A stretch of DNA of 64,000 bases from the NCBI RefSeq assembly GCF_014230145.1, contig NZ_JACHVC010000006.1, positions 496,001-560,000 on the forward strand, written 5' to 3'. This document shows, one piece after another, positions 42,301-51,717 of the stretch. The position numbers and the translations under genes were made by a program. Within the stretch, counting starts at the first letter, position 1, and each line of letters starts with the position of its first letter. The stretch is from Pelagicoccus albus (lineage in GTDB: Bacteria > Verrucomicrobiota > Verrucomicrobiia > Opitutales > Opitutaceae). The notes under the pieces are model-generated. The model did no database searches. It saw only the letters and a program-made list of their open reading frames with translations, and was not told the origin of the DNA.

Positions 42301-45300
42301 CTACAAACGAAAGGCAATGCGGAAAAATGCCTTATCGGATTCTGGATAGCTTTGAGTTGTTGTAAGCTCCAAAAGCGATTCGCTGTCGACGGATTTCGTA
42401 GTTGAGACTTCTGTCCAATTCTCCAGGTCATTCGATAGCTCGAGGGTTACGATGACGTCTGATAGGGCAAAACGTGGAATGGATGCGATGATTTGATCAC
42501 CAGCATCTCTTCCAATGCTAGGAAGCTGCGGCACGGAGTTCGGATTGCTCGGATCGCTGCCCAGGGCATATTCCATAAAGTTGGTTGCCCAATCTCCATC
42601 TGGATTGTTGTCAGCACCTTGCTGTGTGCTGCTGGAAAAGTATCCAGATATCCACGATTCGTATTCGGATTCTGTCGCCGTGGAGAAAGGGGCGGACTGG
42701 ACAATGAGGCCATTGTCTCCGATTGAGATAAATGTATTGGAGAAAAATATCCGGTCGTTGTATTCGTTTTCCGATTCCCCAGCTGGCTGCCAAGTTTGGC
42801 CGTCCGACGAAAGAAAATCTCTGGCTGATCTGCTGTCTTGTTCGTCGGGGCGGAAGTGGGCGGAATATACTCCATTGCCGTAGGCAAAGGCACTCGCCTC
42901 AAAATCTGAATTCGGCGAGTTGTTCGACCAGCTTTGCCCTGAGTCTTCAGAAAAAACTATGCCTGCCGCAAAGCCGGATCCAACGAGCTGTCCGTTTAGT
43001 AGCGAGAGGACATCTAGCCCATACCAGCCGAGCAAACCGCTATCGCTTGGATCAATTTTTGTCCAAGTTGTCCCATCGACGCTGGTCATGATTACCAAAC
43101 GTTCGCTTAGGTCGGTTTGTGAGAAATCGTATCCACCCAATACGTACTGAGTGCCATCCCAAATGATGCTAGCGCCATCGGGTCCTCCTGAGGCGAAAGC
43201 GAGAGGATCCAAACCTATATCTTGGATTGTCCATGATCCTTGAGGGTCTCTTACACGCAGTTTACCATCGGATTGGATGGCGATAGCCGTTTCAGTAGCA
43301 GGGTTGTAGGCCACGCTAAGGATACCCCAGTTGGGAATCTCTTCGTCGGTTTGCAGCTCTTCGGTCCAAAACTCCCCAGTTTGAGAAGTTTGAACGGAGC
43401 CGACCCATCCTTCGATGCCCCAGTTGTAGTCCATACCCACCGCGAGGTATTCGCTACCAGTCCAGATCATTTCATGGATTTTCAGATTGCTGTTTAGACT
43501 ACCTTGATCGGTCCAAGTGACTCCGTCTGCGGAACGCAAAAATACTCCATCATCTCCAGCTGCGACCACAAAACTCCCATCGGTGGCGAGGCTAGTCAGT
43601 CGGGCGGAGGTACCTGAGGTACGCGTCGTAGTTTCCGTTGTGGGATCGGATACTTCGATGGTCGCTTGTTGCGTGAAGGTTCCGCCTTTTTGGTCGGATA
43701 CCGTTAATGTAAGGGTGTAACTTCCGCCAACAGGGAAGGAGTGATCTATCGACGCTTCGCTTAACTCGACCGTTCCATCGCCAAAATCCCAATGATAGCT
43801 CAGATCGTCTCCATCGGGATCGGACCCATTAAACGAAAAGGGGATCGGTGATCGTGCGGTTCCGGAGTTCGTGGCCGTTAGAGTTCCGCTCGGAGATTGG
43901 TTGGAGGGGAAGTCTCCGAAGTTGACGGATACGTCGATGTAGGCCCCGTATGAGTCGGTGCCGTATTCCAATGGAGTGATATGAACTCCCGCCAGCTCGT
44001 CCGAGTAAGTTTTTCCTATCGTTAGGCCAGCGTCTGTCTTGCCAGAGGCGGACAGCGGGGTGGTGTCGACGAGGTTGGTCTGGTTGTTGTAGGTACCGGG
44101 CTGCTGCCAGGTCAGGTAGGCTCCGCGGTTAAGATTGGCGATGCCTGGATATTCTTGCCGCAAACCTAGCCAGTAGTATCCGCCAGCTTCGGATTTTTTG
44201 ATTCTGAGAGCCTGTAGTCCAGATGCTGATACGTTGTCGAAGGCGTATATTCTATAGGTTCCGTTGTCCGACTCTGAGCTTAGATCAGACCAGGATGAGC
44301 TATCTATCCAGTCTAGATACTCCTTGGCGGCCATATTGAAATGTCCGCTTTCCAGCCCACCGCTACCCATAATGTCGAAGATATCTCCATAGTCGATGCT
44401 TGAGCCAGAGGGGGACACTGGGTCGCTAGAGTTTCCGAAGTCCCAATAGAGAGCGTGCGACAGGCCATAGTTGTGTCCCAGTTCGTGTACTATCGTTTCC
44501 GCATCGACAGATCCTTGAAGCCATTGCTCCCTGCCACCTACACTCGCGAGTCCAGCCCATGAAAAGCCTATGTCTGGAAAGCTAATGGCCACATGGTCGT
44601 AAATCGTATTTGGATTCGGATTACCGTCAGCGATGTAAGCGGCAACCGCGTCATCGTAAAGGTCGTCGGAATCGGAGTAATTGGCGCTGTTTGAGAGTTG
44701 GTAGACTTTGTCAGTAACGGTGCCTGAAACTGTGGATTTATTGTAGGAGTAATAGGCCAGAGTAGGAGAGACGTGTGTGTCCAAAAGGTTCTGCAGGGAA
44801 TCTTTCTCAAAAGGTGTCCCTTCGATGTTGGAGAATTCGACGCGGATGATTAGATAGTCCCTTGTCTCATCGGTTGAAACGCTTTGGGTGGCGATCGAGG
44901 ATTCCATCTCAATCGGGTAGCCAACCGATTTTAGTCGGGCTTGATAGGCTGAGCTACCTGTTGTTAAACCGGGCCTCGTATCCTCGCTGGACAGTTTAGA
45001 TTCCAATGATTGGAGTTGCTCGTAGTCGGAAAACTCGAAAAGGGAACCGCCTGAGATTGCGTAGATCGAGCGATCGTTTGGATCTTTGTTGGTGGCGATT
45101 GTGGCTTGAGTTAGCTTAGACTTGGCCCAGATCAGATCGGCATCCTCTACCACCTGGAAAACGTCTTTTCGGATCACCGCGATACCGTCGAGCTCGATGC
45201 CTTGGAGAGGAATTCCTTCTTTGCTCACAGGAAGGCGGTTATTTTGCGTGAGGACAACTTGGATACGGCGACCGGAGGAATCGACGATGAACCGCTCTAC

Positions 45301-45702
45301 TTTACCTTGGTGAGATTTATGATCGCAAATGGCCCGAACTTGGTAGTCGACTATGTCGCTAAAGGGGCGTTCGACCATGCCTTTCACCAGGTCAGGTAAA
45401 CTTTCAAATTCACCGTAAGAGAGAGCTTCTCGCAAGGCTTCTTCAGGCGAGTAAGAAATTAGCTCTTTCATGTGCCTGCGGCGCTCTAAGGCCCATGTCC
45501 TTAACTCCTTGTCCGAAAACTGATTTAGATCAGGCAGGCTGCTTGCCTCGTTTGCTTTTCCTTTTTCGCTCTGAATTGGATACACTCGAAGCGTTTCGTC
45601 TCGATCCAAAGTGGATTCAAAGTGTCCCCATTGGGAAACGAAAATGGCTGTGGCTAAAAATACGCCAACCAACGATATGGCTTTTCGGGGAGTTGGGTTC
45701 AT
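42301..45702 (-). CDS. Large secreted M6-type metalloprotease with PKD domain and C-terminal repeats
   Basis: The 1133-residue protein starts with a signal or anchor segment (KAISLVGVFLATAIFVSQWG). The catalytic domain (~residues 275-470) carries HELGHNYGLSHA near residue 404 and GGLESGHFNMAAKEYLDW, which suits M6/gametolysin-like proteases (InhA group). A PKD domain (~600-690, with YHWDFGDGT) follows, then a repeat region with WTDQGSLNS- and WTKIDPSD-like strands resembling BNR/sialidase-type propeller blades (~700-1030). The C-terminus has NPDGDWATNFMEYALGSDP, a style common in exported Verrucomicrobia proteins. It probably digests extracellular protein or acts at the surface. Confidence 0.85.
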   Translation of the reverse strand: MNPTPRKAISLVGVFLATAIFVSQWGHFESTLDRDETLRVYPIQSEKGKANEASSLPDLNQFSDKELRTWALERRRHMKELISYSPEEALREALSYGEFESLPDLVKGMVERPFSDIVDYQVRAICDHKSHQGKVERFIVDSSGRRIQVVLTQNNRLPVSKEGIPLQGIELDGIAVIRKDVFQVVEDADLIWAKSKLTQATIATNKDPNDRSIYAISGGSLFEFSDYEQLQSLESKLSSEDTRPGLTTGSSAYQARLKSVGYPIEMESSIATQSVSTDETRDYLIIRVEFSNIEGTPFEKDSLQNLLDTHVSPTLAYYSYNKSTVSGTVTDKVYQLSNSANYSDSDDLYDDAVAAYIADGNPNPNTIYDHVAISFPDIGFSWAGLASVGGREQWLQGSVDAETIVHELGHNYGLSHALYWDFGNSSDPVSPSGSSIDYGDIFDIMGSGGLESGHFNMAAKEYLDWIDSSSWSDLSSESDNGTYRIYAFDNVSASGLQALRIKKSEAGGYYWLGLRQEYPGIANLNRGAYLTWQQPGTYNNQTNLVDTTPLSASGKTDAGLTIGKTYSDELAGVHITPLEYGTDSYGAYIDVSVNFGDFPSNQSPSGTLTATNSGTARSPIPFSFNGSDPDGDDLSYHWDFGDGTVELSEASIDHSFPVGGSYTLTLTVSDQKGGTFTQQATIEVSDPTTETTTRTSGTSARLTSLATDGSFVVAAGDDGVFLRSADGVTWTDQGSLNSNLKIHEMIWTGSEYLAVGMDYNWGIEGWVGSVQTSQTGEFWTEELQTDEEIPNWGILSVAYNPATETAIAIQSDGKLRVRDPQGSWTIQDIGLDPLAFASGGPDGASIIWDGTQYVLGGYDFSQTDLSERLVIMTSVDGTTWTKIDPSDSGLLGWYGLDVLSLLNGQLVGSGFAAGIVFSEDSGQSWSNNSPNSDFEASAFAYGNGVYSAHFRPDEQDSRSARDFLSSDGQTWQPAGESENEYNDRIFFSNTFISIGDNGLIVQSAPFSTATESEYESWISGYFSSSTQQGADNNPDGDWATNFMEYALGSDPSNPNSVPQLPSIGRDAGDQIIASIPRFALSDVIVTLELSNDLENWTEVSTTKSVDSESLLELTTTQSYPESDKAFFRIAFRL

Positions 45703-45880
45703 GTGGTGGGCAAAATTGAGGCGTTCGTTGAGAGACTAGTCGGAGAGGAGGCGTTGATTGCTGGATTAGGAAGAGTCGGGTCTTTGACCTCTTGTTCATC
45801 GACTGCGAAGGAGGATGACCGAGTCAAAAAACTGATAATTTGGCTTCTTTGTGGTCGATCTAAGCGTAGGGTCTTCATTC

Positions 45881-47098
45881 ATGGGGCCTGATGCTGCACT
45901 TATTAAGAAGACCTTCCGCTGGGATTGCCTGCGGGGCGGCATGTATGGAGTCGTTGAAACGGGGTGGGGCGGTTTCGCCTTGGTAATCGCGATAGGCTTC
46001 TTTCAGGCCCAAGATTGGGTAAAGGGGCTCGTTGCAGCGGCCACCCCTTTTGGTCTTTTGTTCAATCCCATAAGTTTGAGCTTTTTCGTTAAGTCGGGAT
46101 GGCGAGCTGGCTCTATTGCTTCGGTCCTCGCTGTAGTTTCCGGAGCGTTAATGTTAGCGGGAAGCTTCGCGGACAGTCTTTGGGGCTTTCTGGTCCCCGT
46201 ATGCCTTGCCTTTGCGGTTTCGGCTCAAACCATGCCCCTTTTGGTCCAGATTTGGACGAGCAACTATCCGTCTGACAAACGAGGTTCCTATCTCTCCATC
46301 AGTCTGATGGTGAGTATCTTTGCGGCTTTCGTGACCAGTGTGAGCGGTGGATGGCTACTGGACCGCGATATCTCCATGTACCGTTGGGTTCTGATCGCTC
46401 TGTCGTTTGGGTACTTTATGACCGGCGTTGCTCTGTCCCAAATTCCAACTACGCCATTAAGGCGTGGCGTAGCAGAAAACCCGCTCAGGAACTTCGGATA
46501 TGTCGTGGAAGACAAGAAGTTCGGGCTAATGTTGTTGAGTTGGATGTTTTTGGGATTTGGTAACCTGATGGTCTTGCCTCTACGAGTGGAGTATCTGCTG
46601 CAACCCGAGTATGGAATCGAAGCGAGCAAGTTGGTCGTCATGATGGCGACGATAGGAGTGCCAGCCTTTTTCAGGTTTATAAGCTCTCGGATGTGGGGGT
46701 ATCTTTTTGATCATATCGACTTCATGATTCTACGTGCGGTATTAAACGTTTTGATTATGATTTCGATCGGTCTATTTCTAACTACCAAAGACCTTTGGGT
46801 TATCTTTTCCGCTTCTGCGGTTCTCGGCACCGCCATGGCAGGGGCGAACATCTCGTGGAGTCTATGGGTGACTAAGTTCGCAACACCTGAACGAACGCCC
46901 GCCTACATGAGTATACACTCTTTCACTACGGGTGTGCGTGGAGTTTTGGCTCCCTTTCTTGGATTCTATCTTATATCCTATTTAGGAGCTACGGGGACAG
47001 CGGTCACGGGAGTGACCCTCGTATTCATATCTATCCTGATCGTTGCCGTCATGTATATCGGGCTACGCAAGAAAACTCGCCAGGTAGAAGACTCTTAA
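45881..47098 (+). CDS. Major facilitator superfamily transporter
   Basis: The 405-residue protein has about twelve membrane helices, among them GFALVIAIGFFQAQDW, VLAVVSGALMLAGSF, FLVPVCLAFAVSAQTMPLL, YFMTGVALSQIP and the paired C-terminal helices ending ISILIVAVMYIGLRKK. A charged motif DKRGSYLSISLM lies in the loop between helices 4 and 5. I chose the ATG at 45881, before the first hydrophobic stretch; an upstream GTG at 45851 adds ten residues. Substrate unknown. It faces the TonB-like gene, with a shared terminator between them. Confidence 0.85.
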   Translation: MGPDAALIKKTFRWDCLRGGMYGVVETGWGGFALVIAIGFFQAQDWVKGLVAAATPFGLLFNPISLSFFVKSGWRAGSIASVLAVVSGALMLAGSFADSLWGFLVPVCLAFAVSAQTMPLLVQIWTSNYPSDKRGSYLSISLMVSIFAAFVTSVSGGWLLDRDISMYRWVLIALSFGYFMTGVALSQIPTTPLRRGVAENPLRNFGYVVEDKKFGLMLLSWMFLGFGNLMVLPLRVEYLLQPEYGIEASKLVVMMATIGVPAFFRFISSRMWGYLFDHIDFMILRAVLNVLIMISIGLFLTTKDLWVIFSASAVLGTAMAGANISWSLWVTKFATPERTPAYMSIHSFTTGVRGVLAPFLGFYLISYLGATGTAVTGVTLVFISILIVAVMYIGLRKKTRQVEDS

Positions 47099-47128
47099 TC
47101 CAGGAATGTACCTGAATTTGGATACGGA

Positions 47129-47160
47129 AAAGGCGTTTCCCGAAATCGGGAAACGCCTTT
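47129..47160. terminator. Shared hairpin terminator between convergent MFS and TonB-like genes
   Basis: A perfect 14-bp stem (47129-47142 with 47147-47160) and an AAAT loop. The stem ends in TTT on each strand, so it may stop transcription from both sides; no long T run follows. Confidence 0.75.
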
Positions 47161-47181
47161 CGAAATTGGGTTTTCGGGAGT

Positions 47182-47514
47182 TTATCCTTTGAACTTGAAA
47201 GGTACGTTGATCTTGCAAGCGATCGCAGAGCCACCCTTTTTAGCTGGATTGAAGCGCCATTGCTTAACTGCGTCTAGCACTTGGGAATCGAGAGCGTTGT
47301 CGGTGGACTTGCTGATTTCAGCTCCTGTCACGAATCCCTTCTCGTCGATGTTGAGGGTCGCCATAACCATCCCGGTGATTTTCTGAGGATTTTCTGGAGC
47401 GACGCTCTTCTTCACGGATGGTTGCTCGTCCCAGTCCTCTGCGTTTACGGCAGGAAGCATGGTGAATGCGAGTGCGGCTAGCAAGAATGCGTGGATAGCT
47501 GACTTGATCTTCAT
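47182..47514 (-). CDS. Secreted single-domain TonB C-terminal-like protein
   Basis: The 110-residue protein has a signal peptide (AFLLAALAFTMLPAVNAE, cleavage near residue 25) and then a single TonB C-terminal domain: ITGMVMATLNIDEKGFVTGAEIS, LDSQVLDAVKQWRFNPAKKGGSA and INVPFKF. It lacks the membrane anchor and the Pro-rich spacer of true TonB, so it cannot itself transmit force from ExbB/ExbD. Such small secreted TonB-domain proteins are found in several phyla, role unknown. It is 16 kb from the ExbB/ExbD operon and alone between two other genes. Confidence 0.85.
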   Translation of the reverse strand: MKIKSAIHAFLLAALAFTMLPAVNAEDWDEQPSVKKSVAPENPQKITGMVMATLNIDEKGFVTGAEISKSTDNALDSQVLDAVKQWRFNPAKKGGSAIACKINVPFKFKG

Positions 47515-47864
47515 GGTAGTTGTTTTCTTTGGATTACTTGGAATGGGAATTAGTGATTACAATGGAATGTTGTCCCTCCCTTGATCGGCAGCTTTTCCCT
47601 GAGGGAGTAGAGAAATCGTGCGTAGAACGCAAAATTCCCGAACAGTTTTGAATCTAATCACCAAACTTCCTGCTAATGCCCTAGCTCTATCGTGGAAGTT
47701 ACTCATGGGGCGCCTTGGGTAGTGGCGCTCACTATGGCACAAAGCTCCATCTGAGCCTGTCGCTTGGCCGAGAACTTTTGTCCTAAACGTAAAGAAAGTT
47801 TTTGAAGCCAGCCTTTGTAAAATTTTGGGCGTGATTAATTTGTCCGCCTTGTAAGGATGGCCCG
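47515..47864. other. 350-bp divergent promoter region
   Basis: The region separates the TonB-like gene (minus strand) from the zinc lipoprotein protease (plus strand) and must hold both promoters. No credible reading frame or clear hairpin was seen. A strong ribosome site (AAGGA at 47853-47857) precedes the protease ATG. Confidence 0.7.
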
Positions 47865-50483
47865 ATGAATTTGCTAAGAGTGACCCTCCTTACATTGGTA
47901 GCTACATTCGTATTGGCCTGCTCGGCACAATCAGCGAAGCAGAAGTCGGGTCCACCGCTAGAGGTTTCGGGCAAATCAAGAATCGCTATTCCGGAGGCTG
48001 CCTTCGGTAAGGAATATCTGCTTTCAACCTCCTTGATACCACAATCGGGAGCTCCAACCAGCAGCGGTATGAATGGTCGAGTGGTTCTGTTTGAATTGTT
48101 CGAAGACGGGGTGGATCTCTACGAGACCACTACGGGGCAGGTGGTGACCGATGAGTTGCCGGCGAGGCGCTTGCTGACTACGTTTCCGATCGTCGAAAAG
48201 GATGGAGGCGACGTCGTAATAGACTTCAATGCAGGCATGAAGAGTCTCGCTCTTGGCGGTTGGTATTCGATCGGCGTGGAGGGATTCGACCCGAGGATTT
48301 TTGACCGTTCCGCTGAGCTATCTCAGTCTCGTGTTTTTGAGGTTCTCAAAAAAGGTTCTATTCTTAGTATTCGCCAATCGGTCAGGGCTCGTAGCAGAGA
48401 GAGCGATGCTGACTTGGAGTCGCGTTTCGAAGTTAAGTACTTCCTCTCTCCTTACACTCCCGGGGATTTCGTCCCACGTGAGATGCATCCAGACGAATCC
48501 AAATATGCCCGCTTTTTTACGGGGGCCAAGACCTTGGAACTGGACTCGGGCCGCGTGACTCAGAGCTTGAGTCGTTTCGAAATCGAAGACCCAATCGTAT
48601 TCTACTACAGCGAAAACACTCCAGAGGAGCTAGAGGAGGCGGTGGTAGATGGTATCCTTTACTGGAACAAAGCTTTCGGAAAAACCTTGGTGGAGGCCAA
48701 AAAGGCTCCCGAGGGAGTTTCCGCTCCGGATCCGTCCATGAATATAATCCAATGGGTGCCTTGGGATCGCGCCGGTTTCGCTTACGCAGATGCTTTGGTG
48801 GATCCACTCACGGGCCAGACGATGCACGGCCAAGCATACTTGACGAGTGCCTTCGACTTTTTAGGCAAGGTCCGAGCTCGTCGCATGTTACGGAGCTTGC
48901 GTGCGATCGTAGACGAGGCCGAAGAAAAGCCGAAGGAGGAGACAGATGGGGAAGACCACCTTTTCTTCGCCCACACACTCTGCAGTCTCGATCCGGTCGC
49001 GATAGCGGCTGAGATGTCTGAAGGATTAGAAAAGCTCCTGGCTGATCCGGAACTTTCGGAAGAGGCCATCATCAAGATTGCCCAAGACTACGTCCGTGAA
49101 GTTACCGCTCACGAGGTTGGCCACATCCTTGGTTTGCGCCACAATTTCGCGGGCAGTCTATCCGCCGATATGACTCCGCAGGAGCTGGACCAATTTATGA
49201 AGGACTATCTCGCCGGTGAAGACTTGAGCGAGTACGAAAAAAAGACGGTGAGTACCAGCGTCATGGAGTATTCGATTTTCGACGCCGCTGTATTCGAAGG
49301 CTGGTTCATCAAAAACGCTCAAGAAGCACTGCCACATGACGCAGCGGCAATCCGGTGGGGTTATTTCGAAGACAAATCCGTAGTCGAAGAGGAGATGCTC
49401 TTTGGTTCGGAGGAAGAAACGGCAGGCTACGCAGACGTATTGCGTTTCGATTACGGAACAGGTCCGGTCGAGGCTTCTTACCGTGATATTTCCCAGAGCA
49501 TAGACAATCTGCCTAACTCGATCATCGAGCGTTTTATATCCGCGAAAGCTCCGGAAGATCCTCGCGATCGGATGAAGCTAGAATCGGTTGAATTGAGCGT
49601 TGGACGATATGCATCTTTGATCTCTGGACCAACCTCCCAACTGCTGAAGTGGTTCAGCAAGGAAACGCGTTCGATCGAAGTTGAAAATGAATTCGATGTG
49701 ATCGGTGACATCAACGAAGAGGAGCGTTTGGAAGCTCATTGGAAGTATCTTGAAGATCAATTGGAGAAGTTGGGCGGAGTGGACCAGGTCTTGTTCAGCT
49801 ACCTCCCCGTGGAGTTTGGAGCTAAAGTTAAAGAGAAGCTTGAGGGGGTAGACGTAGCCGAACGAATCGATGCCGAGAAGCTACACAAGAAACTAAAGGA
49901 GCTGCTCGAGACGGAGGCATACAGCTCTTTTATTGGATTGGATGGCGAAAGCTACCAATGGTCGGATGAGGAAAAGGAGATCATTCTAAGTAGGAGCAAA
50001 ACGCTTTTTGACAAATTGGAGTCTGAGGTCCTTCTCCATGTACTCAGTAACTACGAAAAAGCGCCTCGCGATCTGGGCCTCGCAGCCACAGGAAACCTAT
50101 CTGACGAAGATTCCGTCGCTCGCCTCGAGACTTTGATAATAGACCTAGCCAAGAAGGTGATTCTGGAGCGGTCGAAAGACGACCGGATAAAAGGGAAGGT
50201 CGACAAGGCGTTCGTGGAGGTGCCTGATTTCAAATACGATTATGAGATCCGCCTTGCGGCTGCGAAAGCCCTCAACGACAAGACCGGTTCGTTCGAATCG
50301 TGGTCAAAGGAGGCCAAGCAGGAGCTTCATCAAGCGCTCAAAAAGGCGGTCGAGGACTCATTGAATATTGGACTATTCAAGGACTTTAGCGACAAGCTGC
50401 TCTCACGTTCATTGCGCGAGTGGTACATTCGTGAGCAGAATCTGCTCAAATTGTTGCCACCCGATCCCAAAAGCGGGAACTAG
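47865..50483 (+). CDS. Lipoprotein zinc-dependent metalloprotease (DUF4953/DUF5117-type)
   Basis: The 872-residue protein begins with a lipoprotein signal (LLTLVATFVLACSAQS; lipobox Cys at 19), so it is membrane-attached and periplasmic or on the surface. It has the zinc motif HEVGHILGLRH (His416, Glu417, His420, His426), the upstream ILYWNKAFGKTLVEAKKAP block, and SVMEYSIFDAAVFEGWF after it, matching the large putative zinc metalloprotease family. Residues ~600-870 are helical and charged. A ribosome site (AAGGA) sits 7 nt upstream. Substrate unknown. Confidence 0.9.
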   Translation: MNLLRVTLLTLVATFVLACSAQSAKQKSGPPLEVSGKSRIAIPEAAFGKEYLLSTSLIPQSGAPTSSGMNGRVVLFELFEDGVDLYETTTGQVVTDELPARRLLTTFPIVEKDGGDVVIDFNAGMKSLALGGWYSIGVEGFDPRIFDRSAELSQSRVFEVLKKGSILSIRQSVRARSRESDADLESRFEVKYFLSPYTPGDFVPREMHPDESKYARFFTGAKTLELDSGRVTQSLSRFEIEDPIVFYYSENTPEELEEAVVDGILYWNKAFGKTLVEAKKAPEGVSAPDPSMNIIQWVPWDRAGFAYADALVDPLTGQTMHGQAYLTSAFDFLGKVRARRMLRSLRAIVDEAEEKPKEETDGEDHLFFAHTLCSLDPVAIAAEMSEGLEKLLADPELSEEAIIKIAQDYVREVTAHEVGHILGLRHNFAGSLSADMTPQELDQFMKDYLAGEDLSEYEKKTVSTSVMEYSIFDAAVFEGWFIKNAQEALPHDAAAIRWGYFEDKSVVEEEMLFGSEEETAGYADVLRFDYGTGPVEASYRDISQSIDNLPNSIIERFISAKAPEDPRDRMKLESVELSVGRYASLISGPTSQLLKWFSKETRSIEVENEFDVIGDINEEERLEAHWKYLEDQLEKLGGVDQVLFSYLPVEFGAKVKEKLEGVDVAERIDAEKLHKKLKELLETEAYSSFIGLDGESYQWSDEEKEIILSRSKTLFDKLESEVLLHVLSNYEKAPRDLGLAATGNLSDEDSVARLETLIIDLAKKVILERSKDDRIKGKVDKAFVEVPDFKYDYEIRLAAAKALNDKTGSFESWSKEAKQELHQALKKAVEDSLNIGLFKDFSDKLLSRSLREWYIREQNLLKLLPPDPKSGN

Positions 50484-50543
50484 AACCAATAAGGCTCTGC
50501 GCCCAAAAGGAGTAGGACCGCGATTCCAGCCTCCACTTTTCCG

Positions 50544-50590
50544 GTACTAATCGTATCCATTATGTGGATTAATTAGTACTGCTCTCTTTT
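50544..50590 (+). terminator. Hairpin downstream of the lipoprotein protease, possible terminator
   Basis: GTACTAAT (50544-50551) pairs perfectly with ATTAGTAC (50572-50579), with a short inner stem ATCCA/TGGAT. TCTCTTTT follows. The T run is weak, so a regulatory role in the leader of the next gene is also possible. Confidence 0.45.
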
Positions 50591-50682
50591 GTGCAAACGA
50601 GCCTCGTGGTGTGTCGACTGCTAAGGCGGAGCTGCCACCAAGCAGGTCGCAAGGGGTGGTTTAGCATCAAACTAGTTACGTA

Positions 50683-50904
50683 ATGTCGAAAGAGAATGTA
50701 GAGAAACTATTGTTGGCTGGAGGATCGGATAAGAAGATCCGGGCCAAGTACAACACGATCGAAACGAAGGAGAAGTTCGTATCGATCGCCAAAGAAGACG
50801 GCTACGAGTTCACGATCCCGGAATTGGATGAGTTCCTCGATGAAGAAGGGTTGGACTTCGAATGCTCTGGGAACCCTCGTTCCCGCCAGGTTTGGCTCCG
50901 CTAG
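50683..50904 (+). CDS. Nif11-like small protein
   Basis: The 73-residue protein resembles Nif11-domain peptides: NVEKLLLAGGSDKKIRAKYNT, then KEKFVSIAKEDGYEFTIPELDEFL, with the FVxIAKxxGYEFTxxEL pattern seen in that family. Some Nif11-domain proteins are leader regions of ribosomally made, modified peptides; others are plain small proteins with no known role. Here there is no Gly-Gly or Gly-Ala cleavage site followed by a Cys- or Ser-rich core, and no modifying enzyme nearby, so a leader role is unsupported. It ends GNPRSRQVWLR, before a strong terminator. Confidence 0.7.
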   Translation: MSKENVEKLLLAGGSDKKIRAKYNTIETKEKFVSIAKEDGYEFTIPELDEFLDEEGLDFECSGNPRSRQVWLR

Positions 50905-50918
50905 TTACTGATATTCCT

Positions 50919-50953
50919 ATGGGACGGCTCATGTGGGCCGTCCCATTTTTTTT
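50919..50953 (+). terminator. Intrinsic terminator after the Nif11-like gene
   Basis: ATGGGACGGC (50919-50928) pairs with GCCGTCCCAT (50937-50946) around an 8-nt loop and runs into eight Ts (50946-50953). It also separates this gene from the convergent mlaA. Confidence 0.92.
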
Positions 50954-50958
50954 AGATT

Positions 50959-51711
50959 TTATTCAGAGATCTGGATCGCTCTTCTCTGGGCGTACGCATC
51001 TCTAACGGAAGCGTAGGGATCGATGGCCGACCGCTTCATTGAATCGTAAAGATTCATCAGACTGGGAAACTGGTTCACGACCTCTACGGTGCGAATCACC
51101 ATCCGGTCCGTCGAATCGTCAATGACAGTATTGGGCGACGGGATAGGCTCGATCGCATCGTCGACAAAATCAGAAGCGAAATCGCGAAGGCTGCTAGGGC
51201 CCAGTATTGGAAGCACGATATAGAATCCGTGCTTAACGCCCCAGCTACCCAAAGCTTGTCCGAAGTCTTCTTTGTTCGTTTGCAAACTCGGGATTTTGTC
51301 GGAGACCCGGAAAATGCCACCGATTCCAACGGTTGTGTTTACCACGAATTGCCCGGTCTCTTTACTGGCTTCTCCGAAGCGTCCTTGGAGAACGTTTCCG
51401 ACGAAGCGAGAGGGGAACTTCAGGTTTGTAAATACGTTCGTGATGCTGCGCTCGACCGGGTCGGGCATTACTCGGGCATATGCGTTTGCAAAAGGCCGAC
51501 CGAAAGTGGCGTAGACCTCGTCGTTGAAATCGAATATCGCCCGATTTACCTTTTCGAAAGGATCGTGAATAGAGGGGGCTTCCTCCATTTCGAAATCCTC
51601 CTCGAACAAGTCGTCCAGCTGCAGACCCTCGTCATCTTGAGCAATGCTTAGGTGGGCTAGTCCTGTTGTGAAGAGTAGGGCTAGCGTACAAAGGGCTGAA
51701 TTGCTTTTCAT
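50959..51711 (-). CDS. mlaA: MlaA (VacJ) outer-membrane phospholipid-removal protein
   Basis: MlaA sits in the outer membrane and takes misplaced phospholipid from the outer leaflet. The 250-residue protein has the family core: DPFEKVNRAIFDFNDEVYATFGRPFA, LPILGPSSLRDFASDFVDDA and GVKHGFYIVLPILGPS. Unlike E. coli MlaA it shows no lipobox cysteine at the end of its signal peptide (TTGLAHLSIAQDDEG), so it may be non-lipidated. It is the last gene of the mla operon, 6 bp after mlaC. Confidence 0.93.
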   Translation of the reverse strand: MKSNSALCTLALLFTTGLAHLSIAQDDEGLQLDDLFEEDFEMEEAPSIHDPFEKVNRAIFDFNDEVYATFGRPFANAYARVMPDPVERSITNVFTNLKFPSRFVGNVLQGRFGEASKETGQFVVNTTVGIGGIFRVSDKIPSLQTNKEDFGQALGSWGVKHGFYIVLPILGPSSLRDFASDFVDDAIEPIPSPNTVIDDSTDRMVIRTVEVVNQFPSLMNLYDSMKRSAIDPYASVRDAYAQRRAIQISE

Positions 51712-51717
51712 CGCCTT

